40,352 nt of DNA from Gardnerella massiliensis (GCF_003408845.1 NZ_LRTV01000001.1:659206-699557); one strand, 5' to 3'; shown: positions 24,835 through 35,218, counted from the stretch's first letter. Numbers and translations: made by a program. Notes: generated by a model not told the origin, from the sequence alone.

Positions 24835-25530
24835 CTAGCGCGTCTGAGAGCGCGCATGCTCCATCTTCCAACGCTCCGAACGCACGCGCGGCTCCCCCGA
24901 ATAAATGTACAAGTCGTCCACCAAAGACTTCATGTGCTGAGCCTCATACGGATGATCCGCACGCTTCCACGAAGCATCTTTACGCAATCCGTGATAATCG
25001 TAGAAGCTCACGTCACAAGCCGAATCGGTGTGCAAATAGTAGCGATTTACGCCGTTATTGCGCAGCATGCGCATAGTGCGCTTCCACAAACCGCCGCCAA
25101 CGCCGTGTCCGCGAGCATCCGGCGAAACTAAGAACAATTCCAGCTCGGCTTGCGTCAAATTATTTATATGCGATTTCGCTTCAAGTTTTGTTTCCAAAGC
25201 GCGCATTCCGTAGGCTTCTTCCAAAGCGTTATCATACTTCGCGTCGTTTTTTTCTTTCATATTCGCTTCTTGCGCACGAAGCATTCCCTTTACTTCTGGG
25301 AATAAAACCGGCTCTCCGAAAACGCGCGCCAAAAGCAGTCCCATAAATTTTCCGTCGACTTCTGCAAGAGTGCCGTGCGTAGATGGTTCTAAATAATGCA
25401 GCACGCAACGGCGGGAAAGACTTAGCGACGCATCTTTCCCAACTTCCGTAGCGATACCCCAGGTACGTTCGTATTCTTGTACGATAGCGTCAATATCACT
25501 GAGTTGTACAGGACGAAATTCCACGTTCAT
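24835..25530 (-). CDS. GNAT family N-acetyltransferase
   Basis: A 231-residue GNAT-fold protein. The N-terminal FRPVQLSDIDAIVQEYE start and the acetyl-CoA loop region VSPDARGHGVGGGLWKRTM (Q/RxxGxG/A type, residues about 133-151) are clear, followed by YYLHTDSACDVSFYDYHGL. Substrate is unknown. A charged segment around residues 85-115 looks like a loop insertion. ATG 25530 has AAGGAAC 6 nt upstream. The gap of 315 bp towards adnB contains a 28-bp repeat and a possible tiny ORF. Confidence 0.88.
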   Translation of the reverse strand: MNVEFRPVQLSDIDAIVQEYERTWGIATEVGKDASLSLSRRCVLHYLEPSTHGTLAEVDGKFMGLLLARVFGEPVLFPEVKGMLRAQEANMKEKNDAKYDNALEEAYGMRALETKLEAKSHINNLTQAELELFLVSPDARGHGVGGGLWKRTMRMLRNNGVNRYYLHTDSACDVSFYDYHGLRKDASWKRADHPYEAQHMKSLVDDLYIYSGEPRVRSERWKMEHARSQTR

Positions 25531-25569
25531 GACTGTTCCTTACTTCATACTCCATATATGTTGCACCGC

Positions 25570-25620
25570 ATGCGTTACGCAACATGCGCTAAACCATATG
25601 CGTTACGCAACATGCGCTAT
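25570..25620. repeat. 28-bp direct repeat, two units
   Basis: ATGCGTTACGCAACATGCGC occurs at 25570 and 25598 in the gap between adnB and the acetyltransferase gene. Each unit has internal symmetry around GCGTTACGC. It may be part of the acetyltransferase leader. Confidence 0.7.
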
Positions 25621-25692
25621 ACCGCGGCAAAACTGAACCCAGGCATAGCGAGCTAAAAAGTAAAGCTCACATGCAGCAAAATTTGCCTTGAT

Positions 25693-25794
25693 TTAGCAGT
25701 GTAACAACGTTTCATCGATGTTGTGCGTATGCCCGCCCACACGCACTGCACGAGGAATCTGCACGTTATCGAGGTGATGCACGATGCGTTTCAA
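25693..25794 (-). CDS. Possible 33-residue ORF downstream of adnB
   Basis: An open frame on the minus strand from TTG 25794 to TAA, 52 nt after the adnB stop. Its translation is balanced and protein-like (LDNVQIPRAVRV, then GGHTHNIDETLLHC) and the frame stays open back to a TAG 27 nt further upstream. No Shine-Dalgarno sequence is seen and I do not recognise the product. It could be a gene remnant, a real small protein or chance. Confidence 0.25.
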   Translation of the reverse strand: MKRIVHHLDNVQIPRAVRVGGHTHNIDETLLHC

Positions 25795-25845
25795 TCGTGG
25801 CGCTCTACTAAGCCGCTCGCAGCACTAGAACGTGCCATACGAGGC

Positions 25846-28800
25846 TTATGCGTCATCATCATCGAGGAATGTCAACGTGTCAGAGTGTAACTCGGCAAGG
25901 ATTTCATCTTTTGTTTTTGGCTCGGCATGAATCTCTCGTTGAGATTCACCCGCCTCATTCACATAATAAAGGGTGGCGTCGATAGCGTCGAGCGGCGCCT
26001 GCGTCATTAGGGACAGCAGCAGTCGATACCAGTCGAGTTGGCCGAGTTTAAGAGCAATATCGCGTGGGCTTGTTGGCTTGTGTCCGGTTTTCCAGTCGAC
26101 TACGGTGTATAGTTTGCTGCTGTCGTGTGGGTTAAGTCCTCCTGCGAAAATGGCGTCGAGTTTGCCATTGATTATTTGCTCGCCTAATTCTGGTATGTGC
26201 GCGACTATCGGTTGTTCGGCCGCGAGTGGCGTGCGATGCGCCCATGACGACGTTGCTAAACGCTGTTTCCATATTAGTAATTTGCGTTCAGCTGCTAGCG
26301 CACTGTGCGAAATATTGTTATTCTTTTCGTTATTTTCTATATTTTCTTCGGTTTTTTTGAGTTGTTCAACTAAATTTTTTTGCGCAAAAGTAAGTTCTGA
26401 AGATTCCGCAACTTCCGCAGATTCCGCAACTTCCGCATATTCCGCACTTTGTTTCACAATAAGCGGCCACAATTCGTAAGACGCACTGTCACTATTATCA
26501 CTGCTTAAATCAAGTGAACTACTATCAAACGAACCACTATGCAAGCAGCCGGCTTTCACGAATTGCTCCGCCCACGCATGGAATCTCGTCCCCAGATCTG
26601 AAGCCGACGACGCTGGTTGCGGAATTGGACGAATAATTGCCATCCACTCATTGCGTAAACGTTGGCTATTTTTAGCAGCGTTATTAGCAACGTTATTAGC
26701 AGCGTTATTAGCAGCAGCATCGTTAGCCATAACCGTTCTCCGTTGCACGGTAGTGACGTTAATGTTGCCGGATTGAGAAAGTTGTGCAGCTCGGTTTTGC
26801 AGGGCGCGAACGTCGTGATACCAATCGACTTGCGGCATTAAATCGCCGTCTTGAATAAGCGCTTGTGCGCGAGCGAGTAACGATTGAGATTGGCTAAATT
26901 GTTCCTGGCTAAGCGTATGACGTTGGCTTTCTTTATTTTCGCCCGTACTTTCGATAGTACTTTCTCCCGGAACTTCGCGCTTTTCTTCCACAAGTTGCGC
27001 GGACTTGCGTAACACGTTTCGTATAGTTGCGCTCGACGAAGCAGGCCACGATAAGAATTGCTGGGCTTTGTCGCTTGGAAGTAGCGTTGGCTTGCTGAGA
27101 ATTTCTGCAAGTTGTTGCGAATTCGCGCCAACAACATATCCGACTTCGTTTGACGCGTCCCTAACTTTCGTAACGACTGTACCAAGGTTAGTTTCAGATT
27201 CAGTATTGTCAGAAAGATTGTCAGAAAGATTGTCAGAAGGATTGCCAGAAGGATTGTTGCCGTCGGCGGATTGTTGCATAGATTCGTAAACTTCATACCA
27301 AAAAACAGAAGGTTTGCTAACTCGAGTACGAGCGCCAGCGGAACCAGCGGAAGTAGCACCTTCTTTCGCATTGTTGTTGCTGCCGTCACCTCCATCAGCA
27401 GTCATAGCATTACTCTGGCTGCACGTCAGCAATGTGGCGTATTTCGCGCGCGTTAAGGCCACATACATGAGGTGACGCTCGTCAATATGCAAAGCGCGCC
27501 CACGTTCTTCACGCTGAGAAAGCGGCAATGCGCCGGTTTTCATTGCCGCATCATACACCTCTCGCGCCTCATCAGGCACAGCAGCATCTGGCGCTTGCTC
27601 GTGATTGTAGAATTTTTCCGCCAACTCAAGCATTGCTGCCATACGCGATCCATAAATTTCTGCATCGATTTGTTCCACTGTTTTTATAGCGGCGAGCGAA
27701 ACGTGAGGATCCATGCTGATCTGCAAGTTAGCGTCATGAGGGAATCGCGGCAGAATATCCGCGTCTACACGCAAAGGAGTTGGCACTTTCGCCGCAATTT
27801 CAAGCGTTGCGTAAGCGCGCTCTTTGTATTGTCCAGTAGGATTAGACGACTGCTCAACTCGTTCCACGCGCAAACCGTCGCCTTGATTGCTTGGGAAGCT
27901 TCCTTCATTCAGGCCAACGATTGCCACTGCCGGCCATTCCAAACCTTTAGACTGATGAATGGTGAGAAGCACCACGTCCGCCGGCTCGTCGATTGAGGCG
28001 GGAGTGTCATCAATCTTGTCGATGCTAGCAATCCAAGCCATGAATCCACGCAACGTTGGTGCGGTGAAATCACTCATTTCCTGAAGGTACGCGTCAACGA
28101 GAGCAATCATAGAGTCGAGCGTGGCATGCATGTCGCTAAGAAGTGTGGTATTGCTAGAGTTTTCGTTCAAAAGAGCGCGCGAAACAGCCACGTCGATGTC
28201 AATATTCAGCACTTCGATTGCTGTGCGCATTACGTCGTGTAGGCTGCCGGATTGCGCACGCTCGATAGCGTCGAGTATTGCGCCAGCGCGAAGCACTGCG
28301 GCAAATCCACAGCCGGTTAGCGAACTGCGCAGTTGGGAAAGCCGGCCCTGTTGTTCTGGCTGCGCTTGCTGCTCAGGCTGCGCATGCTGCTCTGACTGCT
28401 CGCTCCGCCCCACGCGCGCATACTCCCGGTAGGCTTCCAACAGCACGTCTGCCATAAAAACCCCACCGTGTATGCTGTTCGTTTGCGCAGCCTGAGACTG
28501 CTGCGCTCGCACCAAACTAGCCCACTTGCTGCGCGGCGCGCTCGCATCCACTAATCCCGCCTGTGCTAGCGCGCGGAACACATACTCCACATTCGCCGCA
28601 GTCGCCACACTCGCGAGCGCCGTTAAATCGTCAGTGCTGAGCGCAAAACGAGGAGTTGCCATAAGTCGCATAAGCGCCGCGGTGTTCGTGTGATCCGCCG
28701 AAACTGCGAGCGCAGCCAGCACATCTTTGACTTCCGGCTTTTCCAACAGCGCAGAATACCCCACCGTGAGCGTGCGCAATCCGGCCCGCTGCAGTGCTTC

Positions 28801-30387
28801 TTCGTAGAGTGGAATATTGGTTTTACTGCGGAACAGCACTGCTACACGAGGGCTTGTGACATTCGTATTATCGTTGCTTGAAAGTTGCGTATGAGTTACG
28901 TATTGCGCAAAACGCACCACTGCTTCAATTTCTTGATATTGGGTAGGCATATTGACTATGCTCAGCGTCCCGGTTGGTGCCGATTGCAAATATTGCAGAT
29001 TGTTAACTTCTACTTCCGAAGCAAGCGAGCTGCTGTGCCGTACCGCTGGCACGCGCAAAGCTTTGGTAATAGCGTTTGCCGCTTGCAAAATAAGGCGTGC
29101 GTTTCGACGCGTTTGTGTTAGGGAAAATTGACTATCGCTGCCGATATTAAGCGTTTGTTGTAGTTTGCGAAATGCTCCGGAGCTGGCTCCGCGGAAGGAA
29201 TAGATAGCTTGGAAAGGATCTCCCACGGCAGCAATATGCGTGGCATTAGCAGCATCCCCCGCACCACTGCCTTCGCCGCTACTCTTTTGTTGATGGAAAA
29301 GCGCCGCAATAAGCATGGCTTGAGTTGTGGAAGTATCCTGATATTCGTCCAGCAAAACTTGACTATACTGCCTTCGATATTGCGCTGCTATCGAAGGAAA
29401 ATGCGTTACCAAACAGTAGGCGGCAATCGTAAAATCACTAAATTGTGCCATATTAGCGCGCTGTTTAGCGTCGTCGAAAGCAAGTACCAAATCGAGCAAG
29501 GCCGCACGTTTTTGTGCCACTTCATATACATGCTTGCACGATTCGTAACACGTATTTTTTAGCGTAATATTCAAGTATTCTACGTATTCTTTTCCGTAAT
29601 TTACGCATTTTTCAAAATATTTTTCATCAGATTCGTTTTTTCCGCGACGTAATTTAATAGCACTCGGCTTGGCGGGTACACTTTCGAAAGTTTCAGCCTG
29701 CTCAAGCGCTTGGCGAACGTGCTCAATCCACGCAGAATTCCACTGTTGAATCTCGCGAACTGCGGCAGCTACGCTATCTAACGATTCTCCCTTACTATTT
29801 ACTCCAATCATTGAGCAAGAAATATCGGCCGCAAGCGCTAACACGTCGTCAATAAGCGCGTCAAAACTATACCAAGTAACAACTTCCGGATGTTGCTGCA
29901 CGTAATCGTTCACCAACGGCTTCATCAGTTCGCGAGCGCCCGCGCTACTCAACGGCTGCGTACGCTGATCAAAACCAACCAGCAACCCGTATTGGCGCAC
30001 AATCGTCTGGAAGAAAGCGTCGTAAGTCATAACTTCCGGCTTTAAGAAACCGGCGTGCGCAGAAGAAACAACAGAATCAGCGCGCGTATGAACGTGCTGA
30101 CTGACGGCTTGTGCAACTCGTGCAAGCAGTTCAGCAGCCGCCTTATTGGTAAAAGTAAGGCCCAGAATCGATTCCGGTGCCACACCGCGGTCGATTAGAT
30201 CAATAACGCGCCGAGTCATGGTGTAAGTTTTTCCCGAACCCGCGCCCGCCACAATAAGCATGTCTTTATTGGACGGCGCTTGAATGGCTGCGGACTGTTC
30301 CGCACTATCCGTGTTGGCGCGCAACGTGCGCTTGTTCAACGTATCGCTCGTACCGCTCATATAGCTCGTATCGCTCGTATCGCTCAT
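25846..30387 (-). CDS. adnB: AdnB-like UvrD helicase/RecB nuclease subunit
   Basis: 1513 residues from ATG 30387. An N-terminal superfamily 1A helicase has Walker A GAGSGKT near 48-54, DEYQDTS (motif II), GDPFQAIYSFRGA (motif III), TIHQSKGLEWP and the ALTRAK block. The C-terminal RecB-family nuclease shows GKLDAI and VVDWKTG (about 1430-1435), then QLDWYRL. In mycobacteria the AdnA and AdnB pair resects double-strand breaks, with AdnB as the main motor; here the intact Walker A fits that role. It is several hundred residues longer than the roughly 1100-residue mycobacterial protein, with low-complexity inserts (QPEQQ, AEVAES and SDNLSDN repeats). The start forms an ATGA overlap with adnA and has GAGGTG upstream. 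The Ser-Asp-Thr 9-bp repeat begins at codon 2. Confidence 0.87.
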   Translation of the reverse strand: MSDTSDTSYMSGTSDTLNKRTLRANTDSAEQSAAIQAPSNKDMLIVAGAGSGKTYTMTRRVIDLIDRGVAPESILGLTFTNKAAAELLARVAQAVSQHVHTRADSVVSSAHAGFLKPEVMTYDAFFQTIVRQYGLLVGFDQRTQPLSSAGARELMKPLVNDYVQQHPEVVTWYSFDALIDDVLALAADISCSMIGVNSKGESLDSVAAAVREIQQWNSAWIEHVRQALEQAETFESVPAKPSAIKLRRGKNESDEKYFEKCVNYGKEYVEYLNITLKNTCYESCKHVYEVAQKRAALLDLVLAFDDAKQRANMAQFSDFTIAAYCLVTHFPSIAAQYRRQYSQVLLDEYQDTSTTQAMLIAALFHQQKSSGEGSGAGDAANATHIAAVGDPFQAIYSFRGASSGAFRKLQQTLNIGSDSQFSLTQTRRNARLILQAANAITKALRVPAVRHSSSLASEVEVNNLQYLQSAPTGTLSIVNMPTQYQEIEAVVRFAQYVTHTQLSSNDNTNVTSPRVAVLFRSKTNIPLYEEALQRAGLRTLTVGYSALLEKPEVKDVLAALAVSADHTNTAALMRLMATPRFALSTDDLTALASVATAANVEYVFRALAQAGLVDASAPRSKWASLVRAQQSQAAQTNSIHGGVFMADVLLEAYREYARVGRSEQSEQHAQPEQQAQPEQQGRLSQLRSSLTGCGFAAVLRAGAILDAIERAQSGSLHDVMRTAIEVLNIDIDVAVSRALLNENSSNTTLLSDMHATLDSMIALVDAYLQEMSDFTAPTLRGFMAWIASIDKIDDTPASIDEPADVVLLTIHQSKGLEWPAVAIVGLNEGSFPSNQGDGLRVERVEQSSNPTGQYKERAYATLEIAAKVPTPLRVDADILPRFPHDANLQISMDPHVSLAAIKTVEQIDAEIYGSRMAAMLELAEKFYNHEQAPDAAVPDEAREVYDAAMKTGALPLSQREERGRALHIDERHLMYVALTRAKYATLLTCSQSNAMTADGGDGSNNNAKEGATSAGSAGARTRVSKPSVFWYEVYESMQQSADGNNPSGNPSDNLSDNLSDNTESETNLGTVVTKVRDASNEVGYVVGANSQQLAEILSKPTLLPSDKAQQFLSWPASSSATIRNVLRKSAQLVEEKREVPGESTIESTGENKESQRHTLSQEQFSQSQSLLARAQALIQDGDLMPQVDWYHDVRALQNRAAQLSQSGNINVTTVQRRTVMANDAAANNAANNVANNAAKNSQRLRNEWMAIIRPIPQPASSASDLGTRFHAWAEQFVKAGCLHSGSFDSSSLDLSSDNSDSASYELWPLIVKQSAEYAEVAESAEVAESSELTFAQKNLVEQLKKTEENIENNEKNNNISHSALAAERKLLIWKQRLATSSWAHRTPLAAEQPIVAHIPELGEQIINGKLDAIFAGGLNPHDSSKLYTVVDWKTGHKPTSPRDIALKLGQLDWYRLLLSLMTQAPLDAIDATLYYVNEAGESQREIHAEPKTKDEILAELHSDTLTFLDDDDA

Positions 30388-33300
30388 GATTGACGCACCT
30401 CGTAAACGGTATCTAAACGCCCAGCACAAGCCGGGCAGACTTGTTGCGATCTACAATATTGCACATGCTGCGAAGTTGGGTGCGCGACTATGCGCTGCGA
30501 ACGCACCACTGCAGCAGCGTAGCAAACGCGAGCAATCATATTAAGTGACCATTGTGCCGTCTCGCTTAAGCAACGGAACGACTGCCACGCTTGCTCACTT
30601 ACTCCTTCTGGACGCTCAGAAAGTAGCTTCTCTCGCTGAGGATTATCGAATAATCGCGACATGGTTTTGAAGCCAACGCGCGACTCAGGCGGGTTGTTAT
30701 TTAGCATATTTCCAACGAAAAGTGGCGGCTGATATACGTTTTCTGCCACGTTGTGATCCTGCGCAGGCGTATCGTTATACACCACATGGAACAGCATGCT
30801 GCGCGCGATTGTTGGCGCGTGAGGGTTAGAAATAAGCGGTTTTTCGTCGGCAAAAACTAGAGCAAGCTGGTAGCATACCAATTGCAAATCGTTAAATACT
30901 CCACTAGCAGAAAGTGCTTTGCCGGTTTTGTAGTCGAGCACGCGCATACTTGTGGAACCGTCGGCGTGCGTGCGCGTTTCCATGCGGTCTATGCGGCCGT
31001 GAATATGCACTTGTAAATTGTCGCATACGCCATCGGGCCAGCCTCCAACTAAGGCTCCCATAAGCGCAATAACGTCACTTAATTGCATGGTTGGCAAGTT
31101 TGCAGCTTGTAAAGTATTGTTCAAAACTGCTGTTATGTCGTCAAAACCGAAGTGAGCGCTTGTTGGCAACTCGCAGTAGGCTTTCTGCAACGTGCCGATA
31201 CTGTTGCTAATCGTTTTTTTGCTGGCACTGAGCGTTTGCAACATGCCAGAATCCGATTTTTGCGCGTCTAATTGGTACGTTGACTGATCGTAGGCTGTGA
31301 CTAAATATTGTGCGATTGTGGTGAGCGCGCGCATAATATTCGTTTGTCGTGCGAGCGCACTGTAGCGTTCTCGAGTGTCTCGAATATCCGCAAGTTCCGG
31401 AGCAATGCTGGCGTAATAGTCGGCCATATTTTGGGCGATGGCGTTAATACGACGCACTTTAGAAACGTACGGAGAATAGGAAGATTCCGACGTTACGGAT
31501 GCTTCAGCGCAAGTTTCTTCTACTTTGGTTTCCGGCAGATCGTAATGCTGATTTTCGCTAGCCCACCGTGCCGTTTCGTGAATAAGCGTGCCGACATACG
31601 TTGCCACACTTCCTTTTTGCGGGCCTGCGAGTTGACGACTTAATAGTCCGCACACTGGGCAAGCCCACAAACTATCGACTGCAGAAGGTGACAGACTCAC
31701 CACAGGATGCGACGTACTTTCTTCAGTTTCTATATTTTTCGTATATTTCGTAACTTTTTCAGATTTTTTCGTAACTTTTTCAGATTTTTCCGTACGATTC
31801 GTAAACTTTTCTGCATCTTCCGTAATATCGTTCATAAAATCCCATTGCTTTGGGTTCGCACATTCCACACCGTTATCGCTTAACAATTGCAACGCTTGTG
31901 CCGCATCCACAACAGCTTCACACGAAGGTGCGTCAGCGCAAGAACGAACACTCTCACAACCAACGGTTTCAACACGATTGCGAGCAATCTCAGCGCGCGC
32001 AATCTTTGAACGAGCCGCACAAACCAACCCACGCACATCCATATCAAGACCAGCAAAAGGAAGCGTAAATTCCGTAAAAGGCGTGCGCGAATCTTCATTA
32101 TTGTAATAACGTTCGGGCAAGTAATAGTACAAAAAATCGCTCGGAACTGCACTGTCACTGTACTGCGCACTTAAGTGCAAACATTCCGTCGCACGCGTAA
32201 CAGCCAGCAAGAAACTGCGCTGTTCGCCAGCAAACACAGAAGCTTTGTCATTGGCAGCAAGATCAGTGGCGTTAATGCTGCGTTGACGCGAAGCGAGTAT
32301 TACGTTAGCTAAACTTTCCGCACCAAACATCGTGCTACGTGAAGCGAGATTCGGCCACACGCGCTGCTGTACAGTCGGCATCCACACCAGCGGCCAATGC
32401 TTCCCAACAGCACCAGCAGGAGTGGTAAGCGTGACGGCATCCGGGTGAGGAGCCACATGAGCCAACGAATCCGCCTCAATTTCCATACCGCGAACTTGCG
32501 CTATAAAATCTGCAATATCGCTAGAACTGCGGGCGTGCGAAGGGGAAGAATCTGCAGAATACTCAGAATCCGAAGAAACGGAATCCGAAGAAACGTAATC
32601 CGCAAAATCCGCAGAATCCGCAGAATCATACGCAGAAACGTAATCAAAAAGACGCATCGCAGCATCTAAACGATCGTTGGCACAATACCCCTCTCGGTTA
32701 TGCTGCAATGCGGTACGCTGCCAACGTTTGTCAACATTGCAAATCTTCCACGCTTCACCAAGCGCATACTTCGCACGTAACAAATCACTGTTCTTGCGCA
32801 TGCCAGACGCCAACTGCTGCACCCAATCCCACACCTTCGCAAACGCTTGCACATGAGGATTGTGAGGAGCCATAGTCTTAAGCAACGACAGCACTGTTAC
32901 CTGCGGCAACGTTGAATGTTCACCATCGGACGCTCCGTCGCCATCCGCATATCGTATGGCTTGCACAAAGCACAACATATAGCAAGCGTCCAAAGAAAGA
33001 GTATGCAAATCCCCACTATTATCGCCAGCGTTACTAATATTGCCAGCGTTACCAATATTGCTATCTTCAACAAGACGATTGTCAACAAGCACTTGAGAAG
33101 TCGCCGACCGCTCGCGCGCAGCAACAAGCAACTTTGCTCGCACATCATCCCACAACTGCATAAGGCTAAGCAAAGGGGAACTTTGGGCGAGCGCATCAGA
33201 CTCGATCACAGCCGCCAAAGAAGCCAACGAACGCAACAAAGCCTCAACCGTACCCAACTTCGCAGGAATCTCAGCGCCAGCGCTATTAAGCAATCCCATA

Positions 33301-35177
33301 TCCGCGCAATGCACGCTAGCCAACGGACTTTCCATAATCAGATTCACGCGAGAACGCACCCACAAAGCCAAACTAGACAAATTTGCGGAAGTTGCGGAAG
33401 TTGCGGAAGTTACGGAACTTTCTGAACGTAGCAAATCGCCCGCATTATTACCAACACTTAAACGCGAAACAATCCCACTCATCCCACGCTGAACAGCATA
33501 GGCAAGCTCCATCAACGCAAACAAGCCCTGCACAAAAGGCTCGTCTTTCAAAGGGCGAGTTACCAACGAGTAGCGCACAGGAACGCCATCCTGCCTCAAC
33601 TGCTCACCAAAAAGACGCACTGTAGCATTGTCGTGCGCAATCAACGCCATATCACTCCACCGACGACGATTCACCATATGCTCACGCTTGATATGCCAAA
33701 GTACGGCATCCAATTCCTCGCGCTGCGAACGATATAACGCAGTGCAAACAGTACCATCATCGTCAAGAGTGTTAGAAGATTGTGCCGAATTATTGAGATG
33801 TTTCAGCGACACAACCGGAAGTGTGCCGGCAAAAATTGGCGTTTTCCAAGGGCGATTAGGAAGCGCAACATCCGTACTATGCTGCGACGTAAGCGAAAGT
33901 GAAACGCGCGCCGAAAGAATATCGCGCATCGTCGGAGCTGAAAGTTGCGAAGACGGCTGAGGGGAAGATTGTTGCGTTGGGAGCAGCTGACTCGTTGTGT
34001 TTAGCTGGTTTGTTTGGTTCAGCTGGTTTGTTGTGTTTAGCTGGCCTGACTTATCCAGCTGACTCAACGTATATTCAGCCGCACGCAACGGCCCTTCCAC
34101 AGCTACAGTAACACTATAATCCGGATACGCTCCCCTAAAAGCCTGCACCGATTCATCCGGATTTGCCAACAGCACCACGCGAGTGCCAAGCGAAACCAAC
34201 GTTTCCACAAAACTCAAGCCAGCAAGCGTAATATCCTGAAAATCATCAACCACCAAAAGAACCGGCAACTCCGCAGACTGTTGCAAATATTTGGCAGCCT
34301 TCACACCCTCAACCAACAGCTGCGAAGTGTCGAGACGAAACGAACCAACATAAGCAGAAGCCAACGCCTCACGATATTGCGTACGAAGCGCAAAAGCAAG
34401 CCGCCACTGCGTACGACGACGATCAAGCAACACGCGCACTTGCGGCATAGTCGACGAAGATATAGTTGACTCCACGGAATCCAATGCCGCAAAAACCGCT
34501 TGCTCACTAGCCGCGTCGCCAACCCCAAGCTCATCAAGTCGCGCAATCATATCGCGCAACTGGTGCATAAAAGCATTACTGATCTCAAGCTGCGAATTGA
34601 CGGTTGCGTAAGTCGAAGATACGGAAGTTGCGGAAGCTGCAGAAGCTGCAGAAGTTACGGAAGTTGCGGAAACGTTCGCACCATCTTCGCCACCACACGT
34701 CAAAGTACCAACCCACGAAGGCGTGCCAAAATACTCTTGCAACAGCGCACAAACCGCACAATCTCCATTATCCCCACGCTCAACATGCTGCACATGCGAA
34801 CGCACCACTTTACGAAGCAGCGCATCCTGCTCAGCACCGTTGAGCAGCTTCGGAGCAGGCTTATGCTGCGACTTGCAGTACGCGGAAATAATACGAAACG
34901 CTAACGAAGCCAACGTGCCAACCGGACGCGACTGCCGGCTCACACCAAGTTCGCGAATAATACTAGCGTCAATACTCGCAGCAAGCGTACGATTCTGCAC
35001 AACCATAGCCGTCACGCGCTGAGGCCAGCGGCGACAACCCGCAACAGCCGCGCGCACAGCAAAACTCGTTTTGCCAGTATTAGGAGCGCCATACACCAGC
35101 ATAGCGCGCGTTTCCTGACCTTGAGCATTGCGCAAAGTGCCATCAAATAACGCTTGAAGCGCAGTATTTTCACACAT
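30384..35177 (-). CDS. adnA: AdnA-like helicase/nuclease subunit
   Basis: 1597 residues. The N-terminal motor has a Walker A of GAPNTGKTS at 30-38, VDDFQD (motif II) and VQAFRGAYPD (motif III), all somewhat diverged from UvrD, as expected of the weaker motor. The C-terminal RecB-type nuclease has GRIDR near 1394 and LDYKTGK near 1414-1420. Cysteines at about 1575, 1581 and 1584 (CX5CX2C), plus CPVC upstream of the nuclease, fit an Fe-S-anchored nuclease of the AddB/Adn type. The protein is far longer than mycobacterial AdnA (about 1050) because of repeat-coded inserts: VTSATSATS, VTSAASAASATS, NQLNQTNQL, SVSSDSEYSADS and EKSEKVTKKSEKVTK. It is first in a two-gene operon; the start appears leaderless. 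Assignment as AdnA rather than AdnB rests on order and motor divergence. Confidence 0.83.
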   Translation of the reverse strand: MCENTALQALFDGTLRNAQGQETRAMLVYGAPNTGKTSFAVRAAVAGCRRWPQRVTAMVVQNRTLAASIDASIIRELGVSRQSRPVGTLASLAFRIISAYCKSQHKPAPKLLNGAEQDALLRKVVRSHVQHVERGDNGDCAVCALLQEYFGTPSWVGTLTCGGEDGANVSATSVTSAASAASATSVSSTYATVNSQLEISNAFMHQLRDMIARLDELGVGDAASEQAVFAALDSVESTISSSTMPQVRVLLDRRRTQWRLAFALRTQYREALASAYVGSFRLDTSQLLVEGVKAAKYLQQSAELPVLLVVDDFQDITLAGLSFVETLVSLGTRVVLLANPDESVQAFRGAYPDYSVTVAVEGPLRAAEYTLSQLDKSGQLNTTNQLNQTNQLNTTSQLLPTQQSSPQPSSQLSAPTMRDILSARVSLSLTSQHSTDVALPNRPWKTPIFAGTLPVVSLKHLNNSAQSSNTLDDDGTVCTALYRSQREELDAVLWHIKREHMVNRRRWSDMALIAHDNATVRLFGEQLRQDGVPVRYSLVTRPLKDEPFVQGLFALMELAYAVQRGMSGIVSRLSVGNNAGDLLRSESSVTSATSATSANLSSLALWVRSRVNLIMESPLASVHCADMGLLNSAGAEIPAKLGTVEALLRSLASLAAVIESDALAQSSPLLSLMQLWDDVRAKLLVAARERSATSQVLVDNRLVEDSNIGNAGNISNAGDNSGDLHTLSLDACYMLCFVQAIRYADGDGASDGEHSTLPQVTVLSLLKTMAPHNPHVQAFAKVWDWVQQLASGMRKNSDLLRAKYALGEAWKICNVDKRWQRTALQHNREGYCANDRLDAAMRLFDYVSAYDSADSADFADYVSSDSVSSDSEYSADSSPSHARSSSDIADFIAQVRGMEIEADSLAHVAPHPDAVTLTTPAGAVGKHWPLVWMPTVQQRVWPNLASRSTMFGAESLANVILASRQRSINATDLAANDKASVFAGEQRSFLLAVTRATECLHLSAQYSDSAVPSDFLYYYLPERYYNNEDSRTPFTEFTLPFAGLDMDVRGLVCAARSKIARAEIARNRVETVGCESVRSCADAPSCEAVVDAAQALQLLSDNGVECANPKQWDFMNDITEDAEKFTNRTEKSEKVTKKSEKVTKYTKNIETEESTSHPVVSLSPSAVDSLWACPVCGLLSRQLAGPQKGSVATYVGTLIHETARWASENQHYDLPETKVEETCAEASVTSESSYSPYVSKVRRINAIAQNMADYYASIAPELADIRDTRERYSALARQTNIMRALTTIAQYLVTAYDQSTYQLDAQKSDSGMLQTLSASKKTISNSIGTLQKAYCELPTSAHFGFDDITAVLNNTLQAANLPTMQLSDVIALMGALVGGWPDGVCDNLQVHIHGRIDRMETRTHADGSTSMRVLDYKTGKALSASGVFNDLQLVCYQLALVFADEKPLISNPHAPTIARSMLFHVVYNDTPAQDHNVAENVYQPPLFVGNMLNNNPPESRVGFKTMSRLFDNPQREKLLSERPEGVSEQAWQSFRCLSETAQWSLNMIARVCYAAAVVRSQRIVAHPTSQHVQYCRSQQVCPACAGRLDTVYEVRQS

Positions 35178-35184
35178 ACGCCCA

Positions 35185-35190
35185 ATTCTA
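35185..35190 (-). promoter_or_regulatory. -10 box for a leaderless adnA transcript
   Basis: TAGAAT on the minus strand is followed by 7 nt (TGGGCGT) and then ATG 35177. No ribosome binding site fits the start, so the message probably begins at the start codon. The -35 element is not clear. Confidence 0.5.
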
Positions 35191-35218
35191 GCAACGAGGC
35201 AATAGTGGGAAGGAAGTC

